A stretch of 64,000 bases of DNA from Nostoc parmelioides FACHB-3921 (GCF_014696625.1 NZ_JACJQL010000013.1:1-64000), one strand, 5' to 3'. Counted from the first letter of the stretch, positions 43,240 through 53,515 are shown. Made by a program: numbers and translations. The notes: generated by a model from the letters alone, not told the origin.

Positions 43240-43511
43240 TTAACACTTCATCCTAAGTCACTTTTTTATGTCACTGTTTAGCTTATCATTCTGGGATTAC
43301 GCTTTATCAAAGGGAGGTAGGGCGCAGGAGGCAGGAAGCAGGAGGTGGGAAATAAATTTGCGGTTTAGTATTGCTTGTTTGCTCAAGTCAAAATAACTTG
43401 AAAACGCTGAATAAAAGGGAAATTCAGTAGTTGAGTTATAAACATCTTTAGTCAAATTCTGTCCTCTGTCTTTTAGCTTCTGCCTTTTTTCATAGCTTTA
43501 CTAAACTTAAT

Positions 43512-44270
43512 ATGCCAACCAATTTCCATAGCTCACCTCGTGTTGCATCAGCTAACACTAATGCTTACGTAAGTAAGTTATTGATACCACGTTCCCAACG
43601 TCGGATATTCTTTCTGCAATTTACCTTGATGACTATTATGGGCTGGGTTGTAGGTGGTATTGCCAGTATCGCTTTAGAAAAAATTCTCTGGGAAAGCTTA
43701 CCGAATGCTTTTGCTTCTGCACCAGAAACCTGGAGTTTTTGGGTAAAATTACTAAGTAATGTTGTGTTTGCTGTAGTTTTTGCTGCCGATCAAGCTTTAG
43801 TTATTCGCCGTTATATTTCTGGGCGCTTGTGGCTAATGGCTACCAGCATAGGTTGGTTGATTGCCCATAGTGTGGCGAGTGGTTGGGCTCATTATATTTC
43901 ATCTATTGCAACTTCCCTCCAGGAAAGTTTAACCTTAGAAATAACCGTTATCTTGGCTTTTTTGTCAACATTTTTATACATTTTTTCCGGAATTTGGCTG
44001 GGATTGTTTCAATGGTTAGTTCTACGACGCTATACAGCTAAATCCTGGTGGTGGACTTTTTTCCCTTCCATTTCTTTTTTGTGTATCAGTTTGTTGGTTT
44101 GGTTGCTTTCTTTGGGGCAAAATTTATTTCCCGAAAATTACCGAACTCCTATATTGTATTGGAGTCAACAAGGATTTACCGCTATTATTCTAGGAATTAT
44201 CCCGGCAATTGGCTTATGTAGTTTAAGAAAAAACTCACATCGGAAAATCGGAATTACTAGCTCATCCTAA
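43512..44270 (+). CDS. Membrane protein of unknown function
   Basis: A 252-residue protein with a hydrophilic first 35 residues and five or six hydrophobic segments (LQFTLMTIMGWVVGGIAS, VVFAVVFAADQALVIR, LMATSIGWLIAHSVASG, VILAFLSTFLYIFSGIWLG, FTAIILGIIPAIGLCS). No family recognised with certainty; the pattern of W and helices resembles other cyanobacterial membrane proteins. Followed at 40 bp by the oligopeptidase gene in the same direction. Confidence 0.7.
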   Translation: MPTNFHSSPRVASANTNAYVSKLLIPRSQRRIFFLQFTLMTIMGWVVGGIASIALEKILWESLPNAFASAPETWSFWVKLLSNVVFAVVFAADQALVIRRYISGRLWLMATSIGWLIAHSVASGWAHYISSIATSLQESLTLEITVILAFLSTFLYIFSGIWLGLFQWLVLRRYTAKSWWWTFFPSISFLCISLLVWLLSLGQNLFPENYRTPILYWSQQGFTAIILGIIPAIGLCSLRKNSHRKIGITSSS

Positions 44271-44310
44271 GTGGCTATTTGCTGGATCTAGAGTACAGGT
44301 TGCATATATT

Positions 44311-46374
44311 ATGAATCAGGATAAGATTTCGCAAAATCAAATCACGCCACCCATTGCGGATAAACAGCCCCAAGTTTTAGAATTGCATAGCGATCGCCGA
44401 GTAGACAATTACTTTTGGATGCGTGATATAGATAACCCAAAGGTAGTGGCATATCTAGAAGCAGAAAATTCATATACAAAAGTCATGATGCAGCACACAG
44501 AAACGCTGCAAAAAACTCTTTATAATGAAATGCTCTCGCGGATCAAAGAAACTGATTTATCTGTACCATATCGCAAGGATAATTATTATTATTATTCTCG
44601 AACTGAAGCCGGGAAAGATTATAGAATTCATTGTCGAAAAAAAGGAAATTTAGATGCTCCAGAAGAAGTACTTTTAGACGAAAATGAATTAGCCGCCGGA
44701 CATGATTTTTTTGAATTAGGAATATTTGCGATTAGCCCCAATCATCAAATGCTCGCTTATTCCTATGACACCAGTGGTTCCGAGCAATATACGCTTTTAT
44801 TTCTTGACTTAACAACACATCAGTTATATCCAGAAACTATTGCTGACACTTATTTTTCTTTTTGTTGGTGTAACGATAATCAAACATCATTTTATACAAA
44901 AATCGATGCCGCAAATCGTCCTTATCAGCTTTTTAAGCACACTTTAGGAACACAACCCACACAAGATCAATTAATCTACCACGAACCAGATCATGCTTAT
45001 GCTTTATATGTAGGTAAGACCCGCAGTCAAGCATATATATTGATGACTTTGCAAAGCAGCATCACTACAGAAGTTCACTATTTAGATGCCAATAATCCTG
45101 AGAGTAACTTTCAGATAATTTATCCACGGGAACCTGGAGTAGAATATGACGTTGAGCATCATAGTGATTACTTTTATATAGTCACAAACGAAGCTGCTAC
45201 AAACTTTAAGTTAGTGAAAACTCCCCTAACTATGCCATCCAAGGAGAATTGGCAAACTGTTATTCCCCACCGTGAAGATGTGCTGTTATCTGGAGTGAGC
45301 CTGTTTATTAATCACTTAGTCATCTATGAAAGAAAAGATGGCTTACAAACTGCTAGGGTACAAAATATATCTACAGGTAGTGAAAGTAATATTATTTTCC
45401 CAGAACCAACTTACCAGTTTTATGAAGGGAACAACCCCGAATTTAATACTAATATTTTGCGGTTTAATTACACTTCTTTAATTACACCGCCATCTGTGTT
45501 TGATTATGATATGGAAACCCACGAACAGGAGTTAAAAAAACAGACAGAAGTTCTGGGGGACTATGACAAAAATCAATATCAGAGTGAGTGGTTACTTGCT
45601 ACTGCTGAAGATGGTACACAAATTCCCATATCAATTGTTTACAAAAAAGGTATGGAAAAAGATGGCAAAAATCCTTTACTGCTTACTGGTTATGGAGCCT
45701 ATGGTGTATCTTACCCGGCATCTTTCTCATCAGCTAGACTAGCATTGCTAGACCGGGGAGTAGTGTTTGCTATTGCCCACATTCGTGGTGGTGAAGAAAT
45801 GGGGCGCAAGTGGTATGAAGATGGCAAATTTTTGCAGAAAAAGAACACCTTTACAGATTTTATCACCTGTGCTGAGTATTTAATCAACGAAGGTTGGACA
45901 ACAAGCGATCGCCTAGCCATCACAGGCGGTAGTGCAGGTGGTTTATTGATGGGAGCGGTGATTAATTTGCGTCCCGAATTGTTTAAAGTTGTAGTTGCCG
46001 ATGTACCTTTTGTAGATGTAGTGACAACAATTTTAGATACATCTTTGCCCCTATCAGCAATGGAGTGGGAAGAATGGGGTAATCCTAACGATCAAGTCTA
46101 CTATGAGTATATGAAATCTTATTCACCCTATGATAATGTCGCAGCCAAAAATTATCCCCATTTATTAATTACTGCTGGCTTAAATGATTCTCGCGTTAAA
46201 TATTGGGAACCAGCCAAATGGACAGCCAAACTGCGAGAACTCAAAACAGATGATCATGTTCTGTTGTTGAAAACTAATATGGATGCGGGTCATAGTGGCG
46301 CATCTGGACGTTATGAAAGCCTACGGGAACTTGCTTTTGAGTATGCTTTTATTTTGGATCGTTTGGGGTTGTAG
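44311..46374 (+). CDS. ptrB: Oligopeptidase B (S9A serine peptidase)
   Basis: A 687-residue prolyl-oligopeptidase-family enzyme that cuts small peptides after Arg/Lys. N-terminal beta-propeller (about 80-410) and C-terminal alpha/beta hydrolase domain: IAHIRGGEEMGRKWYEDGK, nucleophile ITGGSAGGLLMGAV (Ser), LLITAGLNDSRVKYWEPAKW (Asp) and MDAGHSGASGRYE (His). Length and motifs match protease II. ATG 44311; a strong terminator follows. Confidence 0.93.
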   Translation: MNQDKISQNQITPPIADKQPQVLELHSDRRVDNYFWMRDIDNPKVVAYLEAENSYTKVMMQHTETLQKTLYNEMLSRIKETDLSVPYRKDNYYYYSRTEAGKDYRIHCRKKGNLDAPEEVLLDENELAAGHDFFELGIFAISPNHQMLAYSYDTSGSEQYTLLFLDLTTHQLYPETIADTYFSFCWCNDNQTSFYTKIDAANRPYQLFKHTLGTQPTQDQLIYHEPDHAYALYVGKTRSQAYILMTLQSSITTEVHYLDANNPESNFQIIYPREPGVEYDVEHHSDYFYIVTNEAATNFKLVKTPLTMPSKENWQTVIPHREDVLLSGVSLFINHLVIYERKDGLQTARVQNISTGSESNIIFPEPTYQFYEGNNPEFNTNILRFNYTSLITPPSVFDYDMETHEQELKKQTEVLGDYDKNQYQSEWLLATAEDGTQIPISIVYKKGMEKDGKNPLLLTGYGAYGVSYPASFSSARLALLDRGVVFAIAHIRGGEEMGRKWYEDGKFLQKKNTFTDFITCAEYLINEGWTTSDRLAITGGSAGGLLMGAVINLRPELFKVVVADVPFVDVVTTILDTSLPLSAMEWEEWGNPNDQVYYEYMKSYSPYDNVAAKNYPHLLITAGLNDSRVKYWEPAKWTAKLRELKTDDHVLLLKTNMDAGHSGASGRYESLRELAFEYAFILDRLGL

Positions 46375-46447
46375 ATGGGGCTGAGAACAAGGGCTATGAC
46401 ACAAACTCAGTCTACGCAGGTGGACTAACAAAAAAATCAAGCTTTTT

Positions 46448-46468
46448 AAACCCGCCTGCGCGGGTTTT
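46448..46468 (+). terminator. Terminator of ptrB
   Basis: AAACCCGC (46448-46455) pairs with GCGGGTTT (46460-46467), loop CTGC, followed by TTGTCTG. About 75 bp after the stop of the oligopeptidase gene. Confidence 0.75.
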
Positions 46469-46588
46469 GTCTGTATGGCTGCAACTTCTATTTGAGAGAA
46501 GCATATATTCCAAATTAACAAAATGCTTATGCTGTATTTATTCTGAATTATGGCTAGCGGTACTAGAATTTTCTAGCAATTTTTGTTT

Positions 46589-46617
46589 TCTTAATTTTGA
46601 ATTTTGAATTTTGAATT
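46589..46617. repeat. Dispersed A/T repeat
   Basis: TTAATTTTGAATTTTGAATT type, three 8-bp steps of ATTTTGA; reverse-complement relative of the repeat at 20624-20643. Confidence 0.6.
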
Positions 46618-46631
46618 GATATAACCCATAT

Positions 46632-47513
46632 ATGAATAAAATCAATCGTGTTGCTATTATTGGTGGTACTCACGGGAATGAATTTACAGGCGCATTCCTG
46701 GTTAAAAAGTTTCAGCAATTTCCTGAGGTAATCCAAAAACCTAGCTTTGAAACTTTAACAATACTAGGTAATCCCAAAGCTTTCGAGGCTGGTAAGCGCT
46801 ACATCGAAAAAGATTTAAATCGTTGCTTTTTAACTGAAAGCTTGCAAAATCCAACTCTTGCTAGTTATGAAGACATCAGGGCGAAACAAATAGCCGGAGT
46901 TTTAGGAGCAGAGAATAAACCCAAAGTAGATGTAGTTATTGATTTACACAGTACAACTGCAAATATGGGCTTGAGTATTATTTTAGGTAATCAAGATCCA
47001 TTTTTATTAAAACTATGTGCTTATTTAAGTGAAATTAATCCTTTAGTAAAGGTTTGCTATACTATCCCCGAAAAGGGTAGTAATTTTCTACGCTCTCTTA
47101 ATAAACTAGGTTTTGTGATTGAGGTAGGGGCTGTAGCTCAAGGTGTATTGAATGCTGAATTATTCCAAAAAACTGAACAATTAATATATACGATTTTGGA
47201 TTATTTAGAAAAATATAATCAGGGCAATATTCCTAATATAAATAACATATTAGCTCTGTATAAATTTACGGGTACTGTTGATTACCCCAGAAATGAAAAC
47301 GGTGACATTCAAGGGATGATTCATCCAGATATTCAATTTCGAGATTATGAACCTCTAAATCCTGGTGATCCTTTGTTCTTAACCTTAGATGGTAAAGAGA
47401 TCGCCTACGAAGGTACATCGACAGTTTACCCCATATTTATCAATGAAGCCGCCTATTATGAGAAAGGAATCGCCATGCTGTTCACCGAAAAGCAACTCAT
47501 AAATTGTGATTAA
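46632..47513 (+). CDS. Aspartoacylase family zinc hydrolase
   Basis: A 293-residue member of the AspA/AstE zinc carboxypeptidase group. Zinc and substrate residues are visible: [15 protein letters not shown] (His and Glu), EKDLNRCF (Arg), [13 protein letters not shown] (His) and [16 protein letters not shown] (catalytic Glu). Aspartoacylase releases acetate and aspartate from N-acetylaspartate; the physiological substrate in cyanobacteria is unknown. ATG 46632. Its last four bases overlap the converging SucD-like gene. Confidence 0.88.
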   Translation: MNKINRVAIIGGTHGNEFTGAFLVKKFQQFPEVIQKPSFETLTILGNPKAFEAGKRYIEKDLNRCFLTESLQNPTLASYEDIRAKQIAGVLGAENKPKVDVVIDLHSTTANMGLSIILGNQDPFLLKLCAYLSEINPLVKVCYTIPEKGSNFLRSLNKLGFVIEVGAVAQGVLNAELFQKTEQLIYTILDYLEKYNQGNIPNINNILALYKFTGTVDYPRNENGDIQGMIHPDIQFRDYEPLNPGDPLFLTLDGKEIAYEGTSTVYPIFINEAAYYEKGIAMLFTEKQLINCD

Positions 47514-48391
47514 TGAATTGCCTTTTTTAATAATTGAGGAATCAAAGAAGGACGTTCTGCAACAGGAACTTCGGCTGCTTCAAAAGCTGTAATTTTACTT
47601 TGAGCAGTGCCAAAATTAGGTGGACGACCGACAACAGTAGCTAAAGTCCCCGTTTGTCGCCAAGTTTTTCCCGGTGGTGCTTGTCTGCCGGCAATATAAG
47701 CAATTACTGGTTTATCGATTGCTTCGGTAATGTATCGTGCGGCTGCTTCTTCACTACCCCCACCTGGTTGTCCGACTAAAACGATCGCCTCAGTCGTGTC
47801 ATCCTCATCGAGAATTTGTAACCATTGCAGAAACGATGAACCGACAATCGCATCACTACCAATACTCACACTAATTGATTGTCCCCAGCCGGCTTGAGTT
47901 AATTCTCGCGCCACTTCATAAGTCAAAGTGCTGCTACGGCTAACAATACCTACTACTCCAGGTGTGTAAAATTCACTTGGTTGAGTACCCAAGAGGATTT
48001 TTCCTGGGACAATGATTCCGGGACTGTTGGGGCCGACTACCAGGGTTTCACCAGCTTCAGCTTTGCGGAGTAATTCCACCATATCCAAAGGTGGCACACC
48101 AGCAGAAATAATAATAATTTGTCTAATATGGGAGGCGATCGCTTCTAAGGCCGCATCTAGTACTTGATAAGGGTGTACACAGATAATTGTGGTGTCAATG
48201 CTGCCAAATTGCCCTACTACCTCCTCAACCAAATCAAAAACTGGCAGATGATAAAGTTCCTGTCCACCACATCCAGGCTGAACACCAGCTACCAAATTTG
48301 TACCATAGGCTTTCATCTGGGCAATATTACTCTCGGAAATGAATTCATGGAAGCCTTGAATAATAACTTTGCTATCTGGCGTTAAGTTCAT
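47510..48391 (-). CDS. Succinyl-CoA synthetase alpha-subunit-like protein without phosphohistidine
   Basis: A 293-residue SucD-like protein. The CoA-binding fold is kept ([69 protein letters not shown]). The two central catalytic residues are not: the loop that normally reads GHAGA is RQTGT (245-249), putting Gln246 at the position of the phosphorylated histidine, and GEIGG is GQPGG, putting Gln208 in place of the glutamate that contacts the phosphohistidine. CoA ligation by the normal mechanism therefore looks impossible, though the frame is intact. The beta-like partner lies 101 bp upstream in the same direction and is altered too. Confidence 0.85.
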   Translation of the reverse strand: MNLTPDSKVIIQGFHEFISESNIAQMKAYGTNLVAGVQPGCGGQELYHLPVFDLVEEVVGQFGSIDTTIICVHPYQVLDAALEAIASHIRQIIIISAGVPPLDMVELLRKAEAGETLVVGPNSPGIIVPGKILLGTQPSEFYTPGVVGIVSRSSTLTYEVARELTQAGWGQSISVSIGSDAIVGSSFLQWLQILDEDDTTEAIVLVGQPGGGSEEAAARYITEAIDKPVIAYIAGRQAPPGKTWRQTGTLATVVGRPPNFGTAQSKITAFEAAEVPVAERPSLIPQLLKKAIH

Positions 48392-48492
48392 AAAATCGGA
48401 GATTAGGGATTGGGAAAAGGCAGAGGATAAGAGAACAGAGGAAAGAATTAATTATTCATAAACTGTTGATTAGGAACTCAGCACTCCACTAC

Positions 48493-49725
48493 TCACGAAA
48501 CTTTTTTGTAAGCGTGTGATTTAGTCAAACGGACTGCGGTTGCTACTGCTTCGTCTAAATCTTCTACTAATATCAGTCCCTCTTCATGGGTTTGTAAAGC
48601 CGCTAAAACCTCCTTAGCTGCATTCAACTCCGAACCGGCTAACCGGATGACTAATTGTGGTGATTGATGTTGACTAAGGTTTTTACCATTAGACTTGGCA
48701 ATCGATGGCGGATATTCACCTTTGTTTTGTTGTATAAATTGAGCGATCGCTTGTGCTGCCTCTTCTGGTTGCGGAATACTTCCTAGTAGGTTAATCAAGA
48801 TCACCTGAGTATTTTTGTCAGCAGCCAAAGTATTCAGACCTTTGGTGAGGCGATCGCCAAATTTAGTTGGTGACAGATCAGTAATTGCCGCATGGCGTAG
48901 ATTTAGACAAATTCCTGGTTTACCGCCGCCGCTAACCACTAAATCATAGGTCGCCAAGATAGAACCAGTACCATTACCTAAAATACCGATTCTGCGTTGT
49001 TTTTCTAAATTATTCCAGTCACGCCCATTACTAAGACTTTTATCATAATGACGAGGCACTATTTTGGCTGCCATTGCGGCAATTTCTGGATGTCGCCCGA
49101 TAGCCCGTTCGTTGACTCTGACTTTACCATTGAGAGCCATTACCTCACCAGCAAGATTGACACCCAGAGGATTTATTTCTACTAAATCCAGGTCTTTCTG
49201 CACGAATAGCTGATACATTTTTTCTAACACTGTGCTGACTGACTGCATCAGCGTACCTTGCAGACCCATTTTTAAAGCCAACCGACGAGCATAAAAAGGC
49301 GAAAATTCTTGCTCGACCACCACATACTGCATTTTTTGATCAGCTAATTCTAAATCAATATCCGCTTCTGTGGAACCTAAAAGTACTGGACGACAAACAG
49401 CAGTATCTAAAACTACAGCCAAATAAAATTCTTGGTGAGAATTGTACTTAGACTCTGCTAATAAAACTTCTGGTAATTCGCCCCATATTGATAGATTAAA
49501 GATAGTTTGAGCTGCGGCGATCGCGTCGATTGTGGTTTCTACCATTCTTACACCACCGACTTTTTCCCTCTCCCCCGCATGAACCTGTGATTTCAGTACA
49601 ATTGGGTAGCGAATTTTTAAGCGTTTTAAATCTGTAGGATGGTCAATTCTTTGGGATGGCAATACAGGAATGCCTATTTCCCCAAACCATTCTTTAACTT
49701 GGTACTCCAATAAATCCATTGCCAT
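48493..49725 (-). CDS. Succinyl-CoA synthetase beta-subunit-like protein, altered
   Basis: A SucC-like ATP-grasp protein of 408-410 residues; ATG 49725 or, more family-like, ATG 49719 (MDLLEYQVKEW). Fold features are kept: PIVLKSQVHAG, DLDLVEINPLGVN, AIGRHPEIAAMA. Functional motifs differ from normal SucC: the nucleotide loop GGRGKAGG is GEREKVGG (49-56); FLDVGGGA is CLNLRHAA; and NIFGGIVRCD is NLLGSIPQPE, with an inserted glutamine-rich segment after FIQQNKG. It pairs with the SucD-like protein downstream. The two may form a complex with another role or a regulatory one; that is inference. Confidence 0.85.
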   Translation of the reverse strand: MAMDLLEYQVKEWFGEIGIPVLPSQRIDHPTDLKRLKIRYPIVLKSQVHAGEREKVGGVRMVETTIDAIAAAQTIFNLSIWGELPEVLLAESKYNSHQEFYLAVVLDTAVCRPVLLGSTEADIDLELADQKMQYVVVEQEFSPFYARRLALKMGLQGTLMQSVSTVLEKMYQLFVQKDLDLVEINPLGVNLAGEVMALNGKVRVNERAIGRHPEIAAMAAKIVPRHYDKSLSNGRDWNNLEKQRRIGILGNGTGSILATYDLVVSGGGKPGICLNLRHAAITDLSPTKFGDRLTKGLNTLAADKNTQVILINLLGSIPQPEEAAQAIAQFIQQNKGEYPPSIAKSNGKNLSQHQSPQLVIRLAGSELNAAKEVLAALQTHEEGLILVEDLDEAVATAVRLTKSHAYKKVS

Positions 49726-50418
49726 GCACCTTAATTTATACGTTTAGAAAATTTCTCTGGTGCTATTTTCCATTTTTTACCGCACCTTCATCACATAATC
49801 AAGTCTTGTCTTACTATTAAAACTGATTTTTTACGTATCAATTTTATCGAATTCCCTTTATGGAGCAAATTAATTTTTGGCATTAACTCCTAAAACGTTA
49901 TTTTAAAATTATTTTTACTAACATCAAACGCTCAAAAGGCTCTAGACCTGTTTTCTGGAAGGTAATAAACTTGAACCCCTCCCTATTGCTTAGTGCCTAC
50001 TTTCACGTCAGAGGTACTCTATAGAAAGGCTTATGCCTCCATACTCCTACAGGCAAACAAGCTATGACTTTCTCCTACAAAGACGCTAACGCGAACAAAA
50101 CTTGCTCAACATACTATAAGCTTGTGTCTAGCTGGAGTAATTAATCCTATCAGTAAATATACAGTTGCACAATCAAATCAGCTTGAAAATAGGGAGTAGA
50201 GAATTATCAATAAGATTCCTCCTCCTGATACGCGGTTTTAATTCCCAGAAAATTTATTATTCCCATTTTTGAATTGTAATTTCTACTACAACTCAGATTG
50301 TAAAATTTAATAATCAACATTCTGAAACACTAATAGCGTTCAGTCCTGGAGGATTATTTTTCTTTTGGTGAAAACTCAGAAGTTGTGTTAAAAAGTTGGT
50401 CTATCAGATATTACGGTT
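49726..50418. other. 690-bp intergenic region, no gene found
   Basis: A/T-rich, between the divergent SucC-like and envelope-protein genes. It contains a dispersed-repeat fragment AAAGACGCTAACGCGAAC near 50079-50096 and otherwise no support for an ORF or structural RNA. Long enough to hold promoters for both sides. Confidence 0.5.
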
Positions 50419-52290
50419 ATGGTTGGTTACACTGTGCATCTGTATTCAACAAACGAACACCCTTCTTTTTCGGTTCTCACCGATACAGAAAATAGTATAG
50501 AAGACCAGCAGGAAGGCTCTATGAGAGTAGCAGTCCAGCAGGAAGATTTACAGCTATTAAGCAAAACTTTGCAAGAACAATTTCTTGCCGAAGTCCCCTC
50601 TGGTGAATTTTTCCAGATTAGGTGTGCGGTCAACAAAGATCAGCTAATGATCCTAGCTCAACATCCAGTTGGTGTAAAAGTTGATACGCACGAAATTTTT
50701 GCAGTACTTGAAGAAGCTCTGCAATCATTACCACCTTATCAGGATCAGCCAGTCCAATGTTTTCTGCGAATTGTCGGGGAAAAACTCCCTTACGCTAAAC
50801 GTTCCCTGACTATGAAGGGATACCGACAGGTAGAAAGCCCCATCATTTCACAAGATGATGAAGATCAAGAAGACGAGGATGCAGCATCGTTTTCATCGTT
50901 AGCATTACCTTTGAGTTATTCCACTACAACAGATACCGTTGAAGACGAAGAAGCAGTATTTGACCCCCTAGCTGGTACACCAGATTTATTAACAAACTCA
51001 TCTCAGCGCCCGTTAAAAAAGATTTTGTTAGGGGCTGTGGTGGGAATTTCTCTTTTAGGTAGTGGTGGTGCTTACCTAATAACTCGTCCTTGTGTAATGT
51101 CTGTGTGTCAAGAATTCCAAGCTGCCCAGCAACTCAACACTCAATTTCGACAATTAATCAGTCGTGCCAGGTCAGAAAAGGACTTGACAGCATTACAACA
51201 ACAGCTAGAAACAACTAGCACAGCCTTAGGCGTAATCCCTGCTTGGTCATCTTATTACCAGCAAGCAGCAGAACTCAAAACTAATCTGTCTGGACGTTCC
51301 GAAAAAATTAGCCAAGTCAACAAAGCTTTGCAGACAGCTTCAGTTGCAGAGCAAAAAATGCAAACTCCTGCTACGAGTCAAGGTGAACTACAAGCTAGAC
51401 AACAACTGTGGCGACAAGCAATAACGCCCCTGGAAGTAATTAACCCTAATCATGAACTATATAGACTGGTACAGCCAAAATTGCTGAAATATCGGATTCA
51501 TTTGCAAACTATCAATCAGCAATTACTCGCTCAAGAAAAGTGGGTGAAAAAGTTAGCAGACGCTAAGGGCGTGGCCAGTGTGGCTAATAAGTGGGAAACA
51601 ACAGCCAAATCTTTGAAAGATTGGCAAAAGGTGCAGTCCACTTGGCAAGTAGTAATTAATGCTTTGAATGTTATCCCTCAGTCGAGTCCAGCATCTCAAG
51701 AGGCGCAGCAACTATTACTAGAATATAAACCTAAACTGGCAAGAGCGCGCGATCGCGTTACTATCGAACAACTAGCAGCTAAAAGCTACCAACAACTCCT
51801 TAGTATAGCCAGCCAAGCTAAAGCTTATGAGCAAAAACAAGAATGGCAAGCAGCTGTTATTTATTGGCAACAAGCTTTACAGGCAGCTAAACAAATTTCT
51901 AACAATAGCTTGTATTACACTCAAGCTCAGAGTTTAATTACACCATACTCAACTTCCCTGCAACAGGCGCAAGAAAAACTAATTTTAAATAATAGTTGGC
52001 AGCAAACCCGTGCTGACTTAAATAAAACTTGCTCTAGTGAAATTAGAATTTGTAACTTTACCGTAGACGATAAAGGAATCATCGTCAAAATTACCCCTGA
52101 ATATGAACAAGTACTACAAAGTACTATTTCCGAAAACAACACTCAAGATTCTGAGGCTGCGGTTGGGGTTGCTAATCATTGGCAAACCTTACAAGAAGCT
52201 TTAACAGTAATCAGCGAAAATGCCAACCTGCCTCTGTTTATTTACAATGTCCAAGATCAAGTAATTTATATGCGGACACCAGGGGAATAG
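50419..52290 (+). CDS. Single-pass envelope protein with internal alpha-helical repeats
   Basis: A 623-residue protein I do not recognise. N-terminal cytosolic domain (about 35-145; GEFFQIRCAVNKDQLMIL, CFLRIVGEKLPYAKRSLTM), acidic linker (DDEDQEDEDAASFSS), one membrane helix about 196-222 (KKILLGAVVGISLLGSGGAY), then a long Q-rich helical part with four degenerate repeats of about 75-95 residues that share the pattern W..A...L..I (LGVIPAWSSYYQQA, LEVINPNHELYRLV, LNVIPQSSPASQEA, YWQQALQAAKQIS), and a C-terminal globular end (KTCSSEIRICNFTV). ATG 50419 has a poor ribosome site; ATG 50521, 34 codons on, is preceded by AGGAAGG and may be the true start. Confidence 0.72.
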   Translation: MVGYTVHLYSTNEHPSFSVLTDTENSIEDQQEGSMRVAVQQEDLQLLSKTLQEQFLAEVPSGEFFQIRCAVNKDQLMILAQHPVGVKVDTHEIFAVLEEALQSLPPYQDQPVQCFLRIVGEKLPYAKRSLTMKGYRQVESPIISQDDEDQEDEDAASFSSLALPLSYSTTTDTVEDEEAVFDPLAGTPDLLTNSSQRPLKKILLGAVVGISLLGSGGAYLITRPCVMSVCQEFQAAQQLNTQFRQLISRARSEKDLTALQQQLETTSTALGVIPAWSSYYQQAAELKTNLSGRSEKISQVNKALQTASVAEQKMQTPATSQGELQARQQLWRQAITPLEVINPNHELYRLVQPKLLKYRIHLQTINQQLLAQEKWVKKLADAKGVASVANKWETTAKSLKDWQKVQSTWQVVINALNVIPQSSPASQEAQQLLLEYKPKLARARDRVTIEQLAAKSYQQLLSIASQAKAYEQKQEWQAAVIYWQQALQAAKQISNNSLYYTQAQSLITPYSTSLQQAQEKLILNNSWQQTRADLNKTCSSEIRICNFTVDDKGIIVKITPEYEQVLQSTISENNTQDSEAAVGVANHWQTLQEALTVISENANLPLFIYNVQDQVIYMRTPGE

Positions 52291-52465
52291 TAACTGGTGG
52301 CAACAGCTATACCTTGGAACCGCAGTTAAAACATTCTTGGCTAGTACCTTTTGGATTGACAGTTATTACTTTCAAACCAGCATTTTCGGCTTTGTTTGAA
52401 AGTATTGTTACAAACTGTCACCACCCGGCATCATAGTACATAAGTTCTATATCTTCCCCAACTTT

Positions 52466-53515
52466 TTAGGGTGGCGGTGGCGGTGGTGTGTCTGGCGGTG
52501 GTGGGTCTGGTGGTGGTGGCGGTGGTGGGTCTGGCGGTGGTGGTGGTGGGTCTGGTGGTGGTGGTGGTGGTGGTGGGTCTGGTGGTGGTGGATCTGGCTG
52601 TGGCGGGTCTGGTTGTATGTTTATATCGCCATTGTTACCTAATTGCTGACCATTCTGAAACAAAACTTCTCCTATATCTACTAACGAATTGACCGGAAAA
52701 TCATGTGTTATGAAATCATCTTCGTCAGTATCTTCATCTATTACCTCAGAGGAAGTAGTACTTAGTTCTAAAAAAGCTGGGTTTTCCATCACCCCTTTAC
52801 CAATAAGAGGTGACTGTGTTGCCAACGCGGCCATAATTTCTGCTCTGACACCCGCAATAGCTGGGTCTGGTGTTGCTGAAGAGTTTTTGCCAGTTAAATC
52901 TAAACCTTCAGCCAGATCACTTGTTTCATAAAAATTTTGTAGATCAAAATCATATAAACTCTGAATTTCACCTTTGACAAGAACTAACAGTTGTCCTGCT
53001 TTTAGCGGTTGAGTTTGAGATGTGTCTTTATTAGACACTGCTATCCCACTATTTGTTAGCGCGCCAATAATCGTCGTATCCGTTTTTTGGTCATAACGAA
53101 TGAATAGCGCCGAACCACGAATGGCGGCTGTTGCGCTTGGTGTTTGAATACGTGTTTGTCCTCTTCCTGGTGGAATTAGCAGTAATACTGTTCCATTAGA
53201 CAATCGAAAATTCCGTGTCCTGGGCATAAATTGAAATACGGCTTGTTCTCCCACCCTTGCCAGAGAACCGTCGTTGAAACGCAAGTCTGCTAAAGAAGCT
53301 CGACCAGTTGATAGCCCATCCCCTGGAATAATTGCATCCAATTTCTGTGCTGGACGTTTATTTCTAGATGCTCTTTGAATTAATTGGACAAAATTACGAA
53401 TGCTCTGAACCTCAGCACGAGTTAAGGGCGTATTGGCATTCACTTGAGGCGGTGAAATCAATACCATCACCCCGCACAATCCAAGGGAAAATAATGGGAT
53501 AAGGTTCAAGCGCAT
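52466..53515 (-). CDS. FecR-domain protein with proline-rich tail
   Basis: A 349-residue exported protein: signal peptide (LIPLFSLGLCGVMVLISPP), FecR domain (about 60-180; LADLRFNDGSLARVGEQAVF, LSNGTVLLLIPPGRGQTRI, ATAAIRGSALFIRYD) and a C-terminal stretch (about 298-349) made of almost nothing but DPPPP units. FecR domains of this type occur in cyanobacterial cell-surface and peptidoglycan-associated proteins, apart from iron signalling. The tail is coded by a GGTGGTGG-type tract on the plus strand, prone to length change. Divergent from the beta-barrel gene. Confidence 0.82.
   Translation of the reverse strand: MRLNLIPLFSLGLCGVMVLISPPQVNANTPLTRAEVQSIRNFVQLIQRASRNKRPAQKLDAIIPGDGLSTGRASLADLRFNDGSLARVGEQAVFQFMPRTRNFRLSNGTVLLLIPPGRGQTRIQTPSATAAIRGSALFIRYDQKTDTTIIGALTNSGIAVSNKDTSQTQPLKAGQLLVLVKGEIQSLYDFDLQNFYETSDLAEGLDLTGKNSSATPDPAIAGVRAEIMAALATQSPLIGKGVMENPAFLELSTTSSEVIDEDTDEDDFITHDFPVNSLVDIGEVLFQNGQQLGNNGDINIQPDPPQPDPPPPDPPPPPPPPDPPPPPPDPPPPPPPDPPPPDTPPPPPP
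52469..52616. repeat. GGT-rich low-complexity tract coding for the proline tail
   Basis: Plus strand reads as runs of GGTGGT interrupted by GGGTCTGG, so the minus strand encodes proline with regular aspartates. Several runs of two to three G in close spacing. Expected to vary in length by slippage. Confidence 0.85.

Noticed and set aside
46321..46521. Minus-strand frame over the ptrB end and terminator
   Set aside because: It covers a clear terminator hairpin and overlaps a certain gene.
52471..52692. Open frame on the plus strand rich in Val/Gly opposite the FecR tail
   Set aside because: It is the complement of the proline-coding low-complexity tract.
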